DNA from: Paenibacillus assamensis DSM 18201
GTDB taxonomy: Bacteria > Bacillota > Bacilli > Paenibacillales > Paenibacillaceae
NCBI RefSeq assembly: GCF_000422445.1
Contig: NZ_AULU01000009.1
Span: 62,001-126,000 of the forward strand
Length of the DNA: 64,000 nt
Reading direction: 5' to 3'
Shown: piece after piece, positions 25,748-34,133 of the stretch
Numbering within the stretch: position 1 is the stretch's first letter
How the letters are laid out: each line of letters begins with the position of its first letter
Notes under the pieces: model-generated
Seen by the model: only the letters and a program-made list of their open reading frames with translations
What the model was told of the DNA's origin: nothing
Databases searched by the model: none
Made by a program: the position numbers and the translations under genes

Positions 25748-26875
25748 CTAGTTCGTTTGACGCAGTAACTGCACCACTTGTTTCGCTGGCAGCTCTGCTT
25801 CTTGTATAAGTTGCTGAATAACCTCTTGATGCTGCTCACGCCATCTTTCTGTATTGCTTAATATAGAAGACGCTTGTTCTGCCGCATGCTGAGGATGAAG
25901 CTGCTTCGTCGTTCCGATCGCTTGCTCACCTAAGCGATTAAGAAATTGGTCGATCTTAGGGTCGTAGGATATTCCCAATACAGGTACGTGCTGAGATGCT
26001 GCATAAATGAGCGAGTGCAGCCTCATACCAACAAGTACACGGCAACGACTTACTTCCTTTAGCATGTCCAAAGGATGTGGATATATCGGACTGATGCTGA
26101 CAGCCGAGCCATGCTTGTCTACATTGCTAAGACGATCCATGACATAACGGGATGCCGCCTCATCCGATTGACCATGGAACGGAAGAAAACGAATATGCAA
26201 TTGCTGTTGCTCCATCCACTGCTGCAGCATTTCCGCAATGCGATCCATATCCGAACGATCCTCATTCCAAAAACGAACGGACACACCGACAATCGGTCTT
26301 CCTTCTTCATCCAATCCAGATGATTGTGGTGTGCCAGATGGAAGTCGCATTCCCATAACAGGATCAGGCACAACTTCAATAGAGCTCTTATTGAGACCCA
26401 TTTTCTCCAGCAAAGCAGCAGACTCTACATCACGTACAGAAACATACGCAGAACGTGAAAATACATTTTTGATGAACGGATAGAACAGCTTGCGCTGAAC
26501 GGGTCCGATTCCTTGTGCATATATAAATGTCGGCTTGCCTAGCCACTGTGCAAGTTTAATAACTCCAAGGTAATAAGGAATCGTCTTCGCACTAGTTGCA
26601 TCTTGGAGCAAGCTTCCGCCCCCACTAATGAGGGCGTGACTGTTCTTTAACGCTCGTCTAACTTCACCAATCTTCATACGATGTACAGCACGAACGCCAT
26701 ACAATGCTGTCGTAGCAGCAGGATCTCCAGATAACACAACAGGTTCAATGCGAATTCCAGCCTCCCGACCTGCACGCTCCAACGCATTCAGGATCGAGTT
26801 AAGAACTGCTTCATCTCCACTGTTATTGAAGCCGTAGTAGCCAGATATGACTACTGTTCGAACTTCGGACGCCAT
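25748..26875 (-). CDS. csaB: Polysaccharide pyruvyl transferase CsaB
   Basis: Adds ketal-linked pyruvate to the secondary cell-wall polymer, the modification recognised by SLH domains. 375 residues with the family pattern: VISGYYGFNNSGDEAVLN, the glycine motif ISGGGSLLQDATS, VVPDPVMGM, and a C-terminal GT-B-like half containing VLVGMRLHSLIYAA. ATG 26875 is used, with GGGAGG just upstream; longer readings would run inside the DUF5693 gene and do not look like the family. The gene overlaps that upstream gene by 25 bases and is followed by tagA after 5 bases, so the three form one operon. Confidence 0.95.
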   Translation of the reverse strand: MASEVRTVVISGYYGFNNSGDEAVLNSILNALERAGREAGIRIEPVVLSGDPAATTALYGVRAVHRMKIGEVRRALKNSHALISGGGSLLQDATSAKTIPYYLGVIKLAQWLGKPTFIYAQGIGPVQRKLFYPFIKNVFSRSAYVSVRDVESAALLEKMGLNKSSIEVVPDPVMGMRLPSGTPQSSGLDEEGRPIVGVSVRFWNEDRSDMDRIAEMLQQWMEQQQLHIRFLPFHGQSDEAASRYVMDRLSNVDKHGSAVSISPIYPHPLDMLKEVSRCRVLVGMRLHSLIYAASQHVPVLGISYDPKIDQFLNRLGEQAIGTTKQLHPQHAAEQASSILSNTERWREQHQEVIQQLIQEAELPAKQVVQLLRQTN

Positions 26876-28860
26876 GCCTCCCAACACCTTTCTACCACAG
26901 TCCAAATTACAATTGCAATGACGCCGATAATTAAGCCCAGCCCCATGCCAAGCAGCGTACGCGCCAACGAAATCATAACCGGAGTATGAATGTGGGCGAA
27001 AGTATCTACCATGGACAATTGCCCAATTACCGCGATAATAAATAAGAACGAACCCCAACGATAACGAAGTGCGATAAACGCACCAGCTAACAACATCGGG
27101 TGTGCCAATAAAAATTCTTTGTTACGTGGACGGACACCAAATGTACTTTCAAGGAAAGTACGGAATGCCATCTCGAGAGAGCTTACTGAACCTGCGTTAC
27201 CTGTACGAGACAAGTAGTACATCCCGATAATACCAATTACGCCTAATGACAATACCCAAAGGACGGTAATTGGCATAGCAAGCCAACGCTTCGCCTCCTT
27301 GAATACGGACTCGCCACGATAGAGGAATACATACAAAGCTGTCAATGCTATTGGTGCAAGATGCAATAAACTTACGCCGCGGAACTGGTTGAGCACGAGA
27401 CTGTAAGTAATATTGTTCAGCAATGCAATGACGAAAGGAACTGCAATTAACGATATAAGCGAAGTTCGTACGAACAAAGCAATCGCCAAGCCAAGTCGAC
27501 GACCAATTGAAGTGACTCGTGGCGACATCTCGATACGTCGTATCGCCAATATCATTGCGATAGTCGGTGCACTAATTGCTGCACCAAGCGCCAAGGCCTG
27601 TTCCAGCAATCCTGACTTCTTCAATACAAACAAGCCAGCGGCTCCTACTAAGCCTAACACGAATGCAGGCAGCATAACAAATGGAACAAAATATGAAAGG
27701 AGGAGCGCAATTAGCGCTACAGCACCTACAACAACAAGTGCTTTTGCATACCGCTGCCAACTAGCATCCACAACTTCAAACGGAACTGCTTGTCCAAATG
27801 AGAATCCGTCTTCTGCAATCATAGCCAAACCTTTACCCGGTTCTTGCATCGAACGAATCAAATTGTCTGTAGAATCAATAACGATGTTCTTCTTTGCGTC
27901 ACGCTTCACCATCGCGTTCAAATAGAACATACGAATGTTGCGATCCTTAACAGCAAGTGCCATACGATCCCCTAGCACTTCTGGCTCATTGAAAGATTCT
28001 GATTCTCCAATGGAGTGAATTCGAACTACATTATAGTCAATCAAGAAAGCCAGACGATTAAAACCTTTCTGTGGAGCTTTCAAACCTTCGATCGTAGCAA
28101 TACCAATCTGATGCTTCTTCAAAAGTTCAGCAAAGTTCGCCAAACTTTTCTTCTCTACATCATCCGTGAATCCTTTTACCGATTCACCATCGAATAAAAT
28201 TCGCTTCACACCTAGCTGCGCAAATTGTTCCAACTGCTTATCCACTTGCTCCGCATCGTATGGAATAGAGTCAGATAAGCGAGGCACAATTGTAAATCCT
28301 TTACTTGCCAGTAATTCCAACGCTATCGGATCATGCGGCAATGCTTGCAACGTTGCAAATTCCATTGGCGTTTCAAGAACAAGACCCACTTTGTCCTCCA
28401 GCTTCCAATCGCGGACCGCCACCTCAAGCTGAGTAAAGGTGCTGCGAATCATCGGAGCCAGTTGCTTCGCCTCTTCTTCGCTGTTAAATAACACATAAGT
28501 ATAGTTTTCAGTCATAGATGGCAGCTTGCCTTGAAGCATAGCTACCTGACTTGAGTTATACAAATAAATACGTTTGGCACTCTCAAGCTCACGTAAGGAG
28601 CTCTCGAACACGGCCATCGATTGAACACCAGCTTCTTTTAGCAAATCCAGTCGTTCATTTAGATACGCTTTTGGATTTACTTGGTACAATGAGACATCAA
28701 TCAGGTCGCGGTAATCCATAACAACTTCAACCTGCTTGGATGATTGCTCAGTCTGCACACGTTGTACCGTAACCGCTAATGAAGCAATCACACCGATAAT
28801 GACAAGAAGCCATAACCACTTCTTCGCACCACGGTTCCACTCTTCTAATTTATTAAGCAC
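26851..28860 (-). CDS. DUF5693 family membrane protein
   Basis: 669 residues. One N-terminal membrane segment (about 17-35) precedes a large extracytoplasmic domain (about 45-365) with a TIM-barrel-like, glycosidase-like run (VKRILFDGESVKGF, GIATIEGLKAPQ). About eight to ten further membrane segments make up the C-terminal half. This layout matches the DUF5693 proteins found beside csaB in Paenibacillus and Bacillus anthracis-type loci, whose role is not established but is presumed to be in export or modification of the cell-wall polymer. Start GTG 28860 has AAGGAGG 7 bases upstream. It is the first gene of the csaB-tagA operon. Confidence 0.85.
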   Translation of the reverse strand: MLNKLEEWNRGAKKWLWLLVIIGVIASLAVTVQRVQTEQSSKQVEVVMDYRDLIDVSLYQVNPKAYLNERLDLLKEAGVQSMAVFESSLRELESAKRIYLYNSSQVAMLQGKLPSMTENYTYVLFNSEEEAKQLAPMIRSTFTQLEVAVRDWKLEDKVGLVLETPMEFATLQALPHDPIALELLASKGFTIVPRLSDSIPYDAEQVDKQLEQFAQLGVKRILFDGESVKGFTDDVEKKSLANFAELLKKHQIGIATIEGLKAPQKGFNRLAFLIDYNVVRIHSIGESESFNEPEVLGDRMALAVKDRNIRMFYLNAMVKRDAKKNIVIDSTDNLIRSMQEPGKGLAMIAEDGFSFGQAVPFEVVDASWQRYAKALVVVGAVALIALLLSYFVPFVMLPAFVLGLVGAAGLFVLKKSGLLEQALALGAAISAPTIAMILAIRRIEMSPRVTSIGRRLGLAIALFVRTSLISLIAVPFVIALLNNITYSLVLNQFRGVSLLHLAPIALTALYVFLYRGESVFKEAKRWLAMPITVLWVLSLGVIGIIGMYYLSRTGNAGSVSSLEMAFRTFLESTFGVRPRNKEFLLAHPMLLAGAFIALRYRWGSFLFIIAVIGQLSMVDTFAHIHTPVMISLARTLLGMGLGLIIGVIAIVIWTVVERCWEAWRPKFEQ

Positions 28861-29006
28861 GTATTTCCCTCCTTGAAACGTTCCACCCAGCTGCCGTGCT
28901 CGCTGCTCTCTAGCAGCTTTTCTATTCAGCTTCGTTTCTCATGTATGCTTTACACATAATACGAACTGTTCATTTTATACTGAACTGGAATTGGCGCAAC
29001 GCTGAA

Positions 29007-29447
29007 TTAAGATTCTGACTTAGCAAGAGCAAACGTAATATCAGCTTCTGCTACGACTTTGTCTCCAACTTTTGCAACCCCTCTTCCTTTACCAACAGTT
29101 CCCTTTATGCGTGTGATTTCAACTTCAAGTTGAAGCGTATCACCAGGAACTACTTGCCCACGGAAACGACAATTGTCGATACCGCCGAAAAATGCGATGC
29201 GTCCACGATTTTCTTCTTTAATTAGCATCGCTGCGGCACCTACCTGTGCAAGTGCCTCAATGATAAGTACCCCCGGCATTACAGGGTATCCAGGAAAATG
29301 TCCAGCAAAGAACGGCTCGTTTATCGTGACATTTTTAATTCCTACCGCACGTTGGCATTCCTCAATCTCGATAATTCGATCTACAAGCAAAAAAGGATAG
29401 CGGTGTGGAATGATTTCTTGAATTTGTTGAATGTTAAGTTGCATCAT
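29007..29447 (-). CDS. fabZ: 3-hydroxyacyl-ACP dehydratase FabZ
   Basis: Dehydrates 3-hydroxyacyl-ACP in fatty-acid elongation. 146-147 residues with a hot-dog fold. The signatures are [13 protein letters not shown] and the active-site helix [18 protein letters not shown], with predicted catalytic His50 and Glu64. Start: ATG 29447 (or 29444), AAGGAG 7-10 bases upstream; a longer reading from 29486 has no ribosome binding site. The homologue in Bacillus (ywpB) also lies beyond flhP-flhO-mbl. The 146 bases between its stop and the DUF5693 start contain no feature I can support. Confidence 0.95.
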   Translation of the reverse strand: MMQLNIQQIQEIIPHRYPFLLVDRIIEIEECQRAVGIKNVTINEPFFAGHFPGYPVMPGVLIIEALAQVGAAAMLIKEENRGRIAFFGGIDNCRFRGQVVPGDTLQLEVEITRIKGTVGKGRGVAKVGDKVVAEADITFALAKSES

Positions 29448-29534
29448 TATTGGCTCCTTCCTGAATAAAAAAGCTTGAATAGGCAAACACTAAGAACATC
29501 CTTCATCGACTGCAGGCGTGAAGGTTGAGATAAG

Positions 29535-29576
29535 GAGCTTCTTTAAGCGGTTCGGCCGTTCATAAGAAGCTCTTTT
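29535..29576. terminator. Strong hairpin between pgsA and fabZ
   Basis: GAGCTTCTT (29535-29543) pairs perfectly with AAGAAGCTC (29564-29572), with an inner CGG/CCG pair. The T-run (TTTT) is on the plus side although both flanking genes read minus, so its direction as a terminator is unclear. Confidence 0.5.
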
Positions 29577-29642
29577 CACCTGCACATTGACACATGCAAC
29601 TGCATTTCATTTCATTATGTAACAACGATTGCAGCAAACCAT

Positions 29643-30167
29643 TTAATGAACGGCATCCTTCGTATGACTGTTTACCCTTATAATTTGTATTACATATAAG
29701 AGCGATGTTAAGTAAGAAAATCCGATTACGATCCACAATACTGTTACTGCATACTGCCATTGGAAATAAATCATGACAATTGCTGCATACAGCAGCACCG
29801 TTGTCAGCTTACCCATAGTATTCGCCGCTAATGTCTTCTTACCCCTCAAATAGAACCATAACGAGCCAAGAATCATACCTCCATCTCGAACAAGCATGGC
29901 AGCCACTGCCGCAATCGGCATGTCCTTAGACCACAGTAAAGAGAACATTACTGCCAAGATCATGAGCTTATCTGCAAGCGGATCCAACATTTTTCCTACA
30001 AAGGTGATTTCATTGCGCTTACGCGCTAGATAACCATCCAGCACATCTGTGAATCCTGCAAATAACCACACAACAAAAGCAATATACCGTTCTCCAACAA
30101 AGAAGAGCATTAAGTAGACGGGGATGAGCACAAATCGAATCGCTGTCAGAAAATTCGGTACATTCAC
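29643..30167 (-). CDS. pgsA: CDP-diacylglycerol-glycerol-3-phosphate 3-phosphatidyltransferase (PgsA-like)
   Basis: A membrane enzyme of 174 residues making phosphatidylglycerol phosphate. The CDP-alcohol phosphatidyltransferase motif D-G-x2-A-R-x8-G-x3-D-x3-D is present as LDGYLARKRNEITFVG then KMLDPLADK. About five hydrophobic helices. GTG 30167 is chosen: GGAGGT lies 6 bases upstream and the product then begins VNVPNFLTAIR, as family members do. A TATAAT (30217-30212) with a weak -35 lies about 45 bases upstream, and a strong terminator precedes it, so it is probably transcribed separately from the flagellar genes. Other CDP-alcohol transferases share the motif. Confidence 0.85.
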   Translation of the reverse strand: MNVPNFLTAIRFVLIPVYLMLFFVGERYIAFVVWLFAGFTDVLDGYLARKRNEITFVGKMLDPLADKLMILAVMFSLLWSKDMPIAAVAAMLVRDGGMILGSLWFYLRGKKTLAANTMGKLTTVLLYAAIVMIYFQWQYAVTVLWIVIGFSYLTSLLYVIQIIRVNSHTKDAVH

Positions 30168-30245
30168 CCCAAAACCTCCAGTAACCCCCATTTTCTTCTT
30201 TCCTTCAACCTATTATACATGCCCCTACTCAAAAATAAAACCGCA

Positions 30246-30300
30246 CAAAAAACACCCTGTAACACACGGGATGAACGCCCGAAATCGTCACAAGGTGTGT
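30246..30300 (-). terminator. Terminator of the flhO-flhP-epuA transcript
   Basis: On the minus strand ACACCTTGTGAC pairs with GTTACAGGGTGT (two mismatches), with inner CGGG/CCCG pairing, followed by six T. It lies just after the EpuA-like gene. Confidence 0.85.
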
Positions 30301-30319
30301 ATTTGTCATTCATAGAGCA

Positions 30320-30655
30320 CTAACCAAACACAAGATTATATACATGTATGAGAGGCTTTAAAGATAACGCCTCGGATAATTGCCCATTACCGATCACAAC
30401 ATAGCCAAGAGCCAAACCGATATATGCCATAAGCAGACAAAGCATCGGTACAACAACAAGTCGAAACACCCATTTTAACGTCGAGGATTTCTTGCCGACA
30501 TCGTTAGACTGAGAATGCTGCCCCTTCTTATTGGCTGATTCTGTATTGGCAGAGGAAGGAGACTTACTTCGTTCCAAACCGCCTTCTTCTTTATAACGAT
30601 TAGAGCGGCTCAACGGTTGTGAATTCGTCATTATTCGCTCTTTCCCGTTCTCCAT
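30320..30655 (-). CDS. EpuA-like small membrane protein
   Basis: 111 residues: a disordered, Ser/Lys-rich cytoplasmic N-terminus (1-58), one membrane segment (about 63-88) ending in GLALGYVVIGNGQLSEAL, then LKPLIHVYNLVFG. The pattern G-Y-V-V-[IL]-G-x-G followed by a W/H-x-I-x-x-H-like tail is that of the EpuA family, annotated in databases as 'DNA-directed RNA polymerase subunit beta', although no polymerase role is visible. ATG 30655 follows AGGTGA by 8 bases and lies 21 bases after flhP, hence the same operon. Function unproven. Confidence 0.7.
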   Translation of the reverse strand: MENGKERIMTNSQPLSRSNRYKEEGGLERSKSPSSANTESANKKGQHSQSNDVGKKSSTLKWVFRLVVVPMLCLLMAYIGLALGYVVIGNGQLSEALSLKPLIHVYNLVFG

Positions 30656-30676
30656 TAACTATTCACCTGCTTCGCT

Positions 30677-31519
30677 TTAGCCCCTCAGGCTGTTCGCTAA
30701 TCCCCACATGGTATCACCAGAAGTGAGCGCCCGAGCTGCCATCTGATAGGCGCGTTGGGCTTGAATAAGATCCGCCATCTCATCCGTTAATGAGACGTTA
30801 GATTTCTCCAACATACCTTGTCGCACCGTCAATGGCAACATACCATCTGGTGGAATATTCGTCAAGTTCAACGTCGTTACTACCATTTCTCTTGGCGTCC
30901 CTGCTGGAATAACATACAAATTGTCATCTGCCTGCATAAGCAGTTCAGGCTTCGTAGGCTCGACAATTTTCAACACCCCTACTTGAATAGGGTCGCCTAC
31001 AGCACTGTTGTATTCAAATACTCTTCCCAGAGAGTCAACACGCAGCTCAAACCCATTTCGAATTCGAATAGGCTGATCGTTAGCGCCCAAGACAACATGG
31101 CCTTGCTTTGTCGTCAAAATGCCGCCTGGGGCAGCACCAGCACGTTCATCTGGCATGAGCTGAAATTGTCCTTCTCGAACGAAAGCATTTCCTTCCGCGG
31201 TTTGAACTTCGAACAAGCCGTTCCCCTGCAGCGCTATGTCTGTATCCACACCTGTTGATACCAGTTCACCTAATGAGAAATCACGCTGAATACTGTTCAA
31301 CTTTGAACCATATGCCATCGTATACCCAGAAGGAGTAGCGCGGCCAGGTCGTTCGAAATCATCACCCTGCTGAAGAACATTTGTCATTACATCAGCAAAA
31401 GTAGCGGTCTTCCGCTTGTATCCATTTGTATCTACGTTAGCAACATTATCCGCAATAACATCTAATTTATTTTGCAAACCATTCATCGCAGTCGATGCAG
31501 TGATCATAGAAATGTTCAT
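30677..31519 (-). CDS. flhP: Flagellar hook-basal body protein FlhP (FlgG/FlgF-like)
   Basis: A rod/hook family protein of 280 residues. The N-terminal flagellar rod motif is clear (ASTAMNGLQNKLDVIADNVANV, then DTNGYKR) and so is the C-terminal helix (SLTDEMADLIQAQRAYQMAAR, TSGDTMWGLAN). The middle beta domain (GNGLFEVQTAEGNAFVREG) is the FlgG-type insert. AGGAG lies 9 bases before ATG 31519. The gene starts 32 bases after flhO. In Bacillus, FlhO and FlhP are distal-rod proteins encoded next to mbl, exactly as here. Confidence 0.92.
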   Translation of the reverse strand: MNISMITASTAMNGLQNKLDVIADNVANVDTNGYKRKTATFADVMTNVLQQGDDFERPGRATPSGYTMAYGSKLNSIQRDFSLGELVSTGVDTDIALQGNGLFEVQTAEGNAFVREGQFQLMPDERAGAAPGGILTTKQGHVVLGANDQPIRIRNGFELRVDSLGRVFEYNSAVGDPIQVGVLKIVEPTKPELLMQADDNLYVIPAGTPREMVVTTLNLTNIPPDGMLPLTVRQGMLEKSNVSLTDEMADLIQAQRAYQMAARALTSGDTMWGLANSLRG

Positions 31520-31551
31520 ATCAACACGCTCCTACCCTTACGTATTCGTGA

Positions 31552-32403
31552 CTATACACGGCCGATCTCGTTGACGGTCTTCTCTAACGTCTTGTCATAG
31601 AATTGAATCATCTTATGATTCGCTTCATACGCTCGGAAGGCAGACATCATATCTACCATCGATTGTGACGTATCCACGTTCGAACGCTCGAGATAGCCCT
31701 GTTCTACACGAACAAGTTCAGGAGCCACTACAGCTGCTTGACCATTCTCCAGACGGAAACTTCCATGTCCTGCTCGAATCATATCATTTGGATTCTCCAC
31801 CCGTGACAGCAATAAGCGCTGCCCCAAATCTGCACCCGTACGTGCATTGAACATTCGTCCTTGAGGGTCGACACGCAAATCCTGAATAGGCGTATCAACT
31901 AAAATAATTGGAGCATTGTTAGCACCCAACACAAGAGCTCCATCTGCCGTAACCAACTCTTGATCTTGGTTCACTGTAAAATGTCCATCTCTTGTGTAGA
32001 GAACTTCTTCCCCTTGTTGAACGGTAAAGAATACTTCCGGCTTATAAGTCACGTTCCCTTGCGCATCAATGGACTTGCCAGAAGCATCAAAGTTCATGCC
32101 AGGTACTTCGATATCAGATACGAGGGCAAAGTCTCCCATCTGTTTCGTCTGCATCAGATCGCCCTGAACGAACAACATTTGACTTTCTTCCCCGAACACA
32201 CCTGTACCTAGCTGGCCAAGCTGAGCACCAGCTGCTTTGTCACTGCCCATAAGACGAATCATCATCTCAGGGAATGAGCGCACAGAAGTATGTACGGATT
32301 TGAAGCCAGGGGTCTGTGCATTTGCAATATTATTCGTAATCGTATCATGTCGACGCTGCTGCGTGATCATACCAGAAGCTGCCGTATATAATCCACGGAT
32401 CAT
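31552..32403 (-). CDS. flhO: Flagellar hook-basal body protein FlhO (FlgF/FlgG-like)
   Basis: 283 residues, paralogous to its downstream neighbour. N-terminal rod motif: AASGMITQQRRHDTITNNIANA followed by TPGFKS. C-terminal helix: SQSMVDMMSAFRAYEANHKMIQ and KTVNEIGRV. The central domain has YTRDGHFTVNQDQELVTADG, the FlgG/FlgF core. ATG 32403 follows GGAGG. No sigma-D promoter is obvious in the 78 bases before it, so it may be read from the mbl promoter. Confidence 0.92.
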   Translation of the reverse strand: MIRGLYTAASGMITQQRRHDTITNNIANAQTPGFKSVHTSVRSFPEMMIRLMGSDKAAGAQLGQLGTGVFGEESQMLFVQGDLMQTKQMGDFALVSDIEVPGMNFDASGKSIDAQGNVTYKPEVFFTVQQGEEVLYTRDGHFTVNQDQELVTADGALVLGANNAPIILVDTPIQDLRVDPQGRMFNARTGADLGQRLLLSRVENPNDMIRAGHGSFRLENGQAAVVAPELVRVEQGYLERSNVDTSQSMVDMMSAFRAYEANHKMIQFYDKTLEKTVNEIGRV

Positions 32404-32454
32404 GCTACATCTTCCTCCCGTAACACCTTACCTTATGAGGGTACAAGGCATCGC

Positions 32455-32475
32455 ATATAGATATATAATCTATAT
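32455..32475. repeat. AT-rich inverted repeat between mbl and flhO
   Basis: ATATAGAT (32455-32462) and ATCTATAT (32468-32475) form an 8-bp stem with a 5-base loop. There is no T-run. It could slow or partly stop transcription between the shape gene and the flagellar genes. Confidence 0.5.
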
Positions 32476-32481
32476 ATCGGA

Positions 32482-33483
32482 TTAGAAACGCTTTTTCTTA
32501 ACGACACGATCAAGATTGTCCAACATAATACCTGTTCCTTTTACGACACAGTGCATCGGATCTTCTGCAATAAGTACAGGTACTTTCAATTCATCCGCCA
32601 TTAGCTCGTCCAAGCCATCCAGCATTGCTCCGCCACCAGTCAATATAACACCACGATCAATAATATCTGCAGATAGCTCAGGTGGTGTCCGTTCTAATAC
32701 CGACTTGGATGCCGAAACAATAGCCGAAACCGAATCCCACAGCGCTTCACGCACTTCAGCAGATGTTATCGTCACCGTATACGGAAGACCAGACACCATA
32801 TCACGACCACGAATGTCCATTTCCTGCTTAGTACCTCCGGGACGAACAGAGCCGATTGTAATTTTGATATCTTCTGATGTACGTTCACCAATGAGCAGCT
32901 TATATTTATGTTTAATATAACGCATAATAGCAGCATCAAACTTATCTCCAGCTACTTTAATGGACGAAGCTGTTACAATGTCTCCCATAGATAATACCGC
33001 CACGTCTGTCGTACCGCCACCGATGTCAACAACCATATTGCCACTAGGCTCAAAAATGTCCATGCCCGCACCAATAGCGGCTGCCTTTGGCTCTTCCTCT
33101 AGGAAGACTTCCTTGGCGCCGCTACGCTCAGCCGCTTCTCGAATTGCTTTTTGCTCTACAGATGTGATGTTCGTCGGCGCGCAAATTAATATACGCGGAT
33201 AGGAATACCATTTGCGACCGCCGACACGTTGAATAAAATGCTTGAGCATTGCTTCTGTCACTTCGAAATCTGCAATGACTCCATCCTTAAGAGGACGGAT
33301 AGGTATAATATTTCCAGGTGTACGCCCCACCATTTTACGAGCTTCTTCACCGACAGCCAATACGCGTTTGCTATCGCTTTCAATCGCGACTACTGACGGC
33401 TCATCCAAGACGACTCCTTTCCCTTTCACATGAATGAGAACATTCGCCGTTCCTAAGTCAATTCCGATATCCTTGCTCAACAT
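32482..33483 (-). CDS. mbl: MreB-like actin homologue Mbl
   Basis: A cell-shape cytoskeletal ATPase of 333 residues, the usual Mbl length. ATG 33483 gives the family N-terminus (MLSKDIGIDLGTANVLIH), with GGAGG 11 bases upstream; a longer reading to 33549 adds an unrelated sequence. Actin-fold signatures: phosphate-1 DIGIDLGTAN, phosphate-2 VVDIGGGTTDVAVLS and adenosine motif VILTGGGAMLDGL. The order spoIIID-mbl-flhO-flhP identifies it as Mbl rather than MreB. A very short out-of-frame ATG (ATG CTA TGT TGA) overlaps the start region and may damp initiation. Confidence 0.95.
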   Translation of the reverse strand: MLSKDIGIDLGTANVLIHVKGKGVVLDEPSVVAIESDSKRVLAVGEEARKMVGRTPGNIIPIRPLKDGVIADFEVTEAMLKHFIQRVGGRKWYSYPRILICAPTNITSVEQKAIREAAERSGAKEVFLEEEPKAAAIGAGMDIFEPSGNMVVDIGGGTTDVAVLSMGDIVTASSIKVAGDKFDAAIMRYIKHKYKLLIGERTSEDIKITIGSVRPGGTKQEMDIRGRDMVSGLPYTVTITSAEVREALWDSVSAIVSASKSVLERTPPELSADIIDRGVILTGGGAMLDGLDELMADELKVPVLIAEDPMHCVVKGTGIMLDNLDRVVKKKRF

Positions 33484-33666
33484 AGCATCGAGAGCCTCCA
33501 CATTCCATATTTCTTCTAAATTACGATCATTTCCGACCATTTCCAGCAATTTATTTACTCGATAAAGATATCATATATTAAGCTCTCGGTTCAATGACTA
33601 ATGAGAACGTGTACGATATTTACGGAACGGACAAAGGCGTACTGCTGTTCACATGAAGCGAGCAAG

Positions 33667-33954
33667 TCAAGACTTGCCGGCTGCAAGCACCTCACGCTTC
33701 TTGCCAGTGGTCTTCTTGTATTTAATCTTGGTTGCTTCTCCCCCTCGCAAGTGGCGAACGGACTTGTGGTATTCGAGAATGTGCTTGACTTGGTCCGCCA
33801 AATCCGGATTTATTTCCGGCAGCCGCTCGGTCAGGTCTTTATGCACCGTACTCTTGGATACACCGAACTCCTTGGCAATGGTGCGTACCGTATGTTTGGT
33901 CTCCACGATACAGCGGCCGATTTTAATAGTCCGTTCCTTGATGTAATCGTGCAC
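33667..33954 (-). CDS. spoIIID: Sporulation transcription factor SpoIIID
   Basis: A mother-cell DNA-binding protein that modulates the sigma-E regulon. 95 residues and nearly identical to the Bacillus protein in its core: HDYIKERTIKIG, a helix-turn-helix with TIAKEFGVSKSTVHKDLTER, then SVRHLRGGEATKIKY. The start is GTG 33954, since GGAGG lies 7 bases upstream and homologues begin at this residue. A sigma-E-like promoter precedes it. Confidence 0.97.
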   Translation of the reverse strand: MHDYIKERTIKIGRCIVETKHTVRTIAKEFGVSKSTVHKDLTERLPEINPDLADQVKHILEYHKSVRHLRGGEATKIKYKKTTGKKREVLAAGKS

Positions 33955-33988
33955 GTTCCCGCCTCCCCTACTTGACTTAGTTTGGTAC

Positions 33989-34016
33989 ATTATATGAGGG
34001 GTCTTCCCACTTATGC
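33989..34016 (-). promoter_or_regulatory. Predicted sigma-E promoter of spoIIID
   Basis: GCATAAG (34016-34010) and CATATAAT (33996-33989), 13 bases apart, resemble the sigma-E consensus. This fits the known mother-cell expression of spoIIID in Bacillus. Confidence 0.65.
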
Positions 34017-34067
34017 TTTATAACCAAGCCTGACAAGCTTAGGGACATTGTAATTTTTTTTGGAAGC

Positions 34068-34130
34068 AAAAAAAGAGCCGCCCCACTGAGGCAGACGCGC
34101 TTATACGCCACACTCGGGACAGCTCCGTTT
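34068..34130 (-). terminator. spoIIQ terminator
   Basis: A long imperfect minus-strand hairpin (outer GAGC/GCTC and CCC/GGG blocks with two mismatches) ends in seven T at 34074-34068, just after the spoIIQ stop. Confidence 0.75.
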
Positions 34131-34133
34131 ATT

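Noticed and set aside
26876..27058. N-terminal extension of csaB to 27058
   Set aside because: The extra residues lie inside the DUF5693 gene in another frame and do not resemble CsaB; ATG 26875 has a ribosome binding site.
28861..28930. GGGTGGAACG upstream of the DUF5693 gene, like part of a T-box
   Set aside because: No terminator follows, no other T-box elements are present, and the gene is not amino-acid related.
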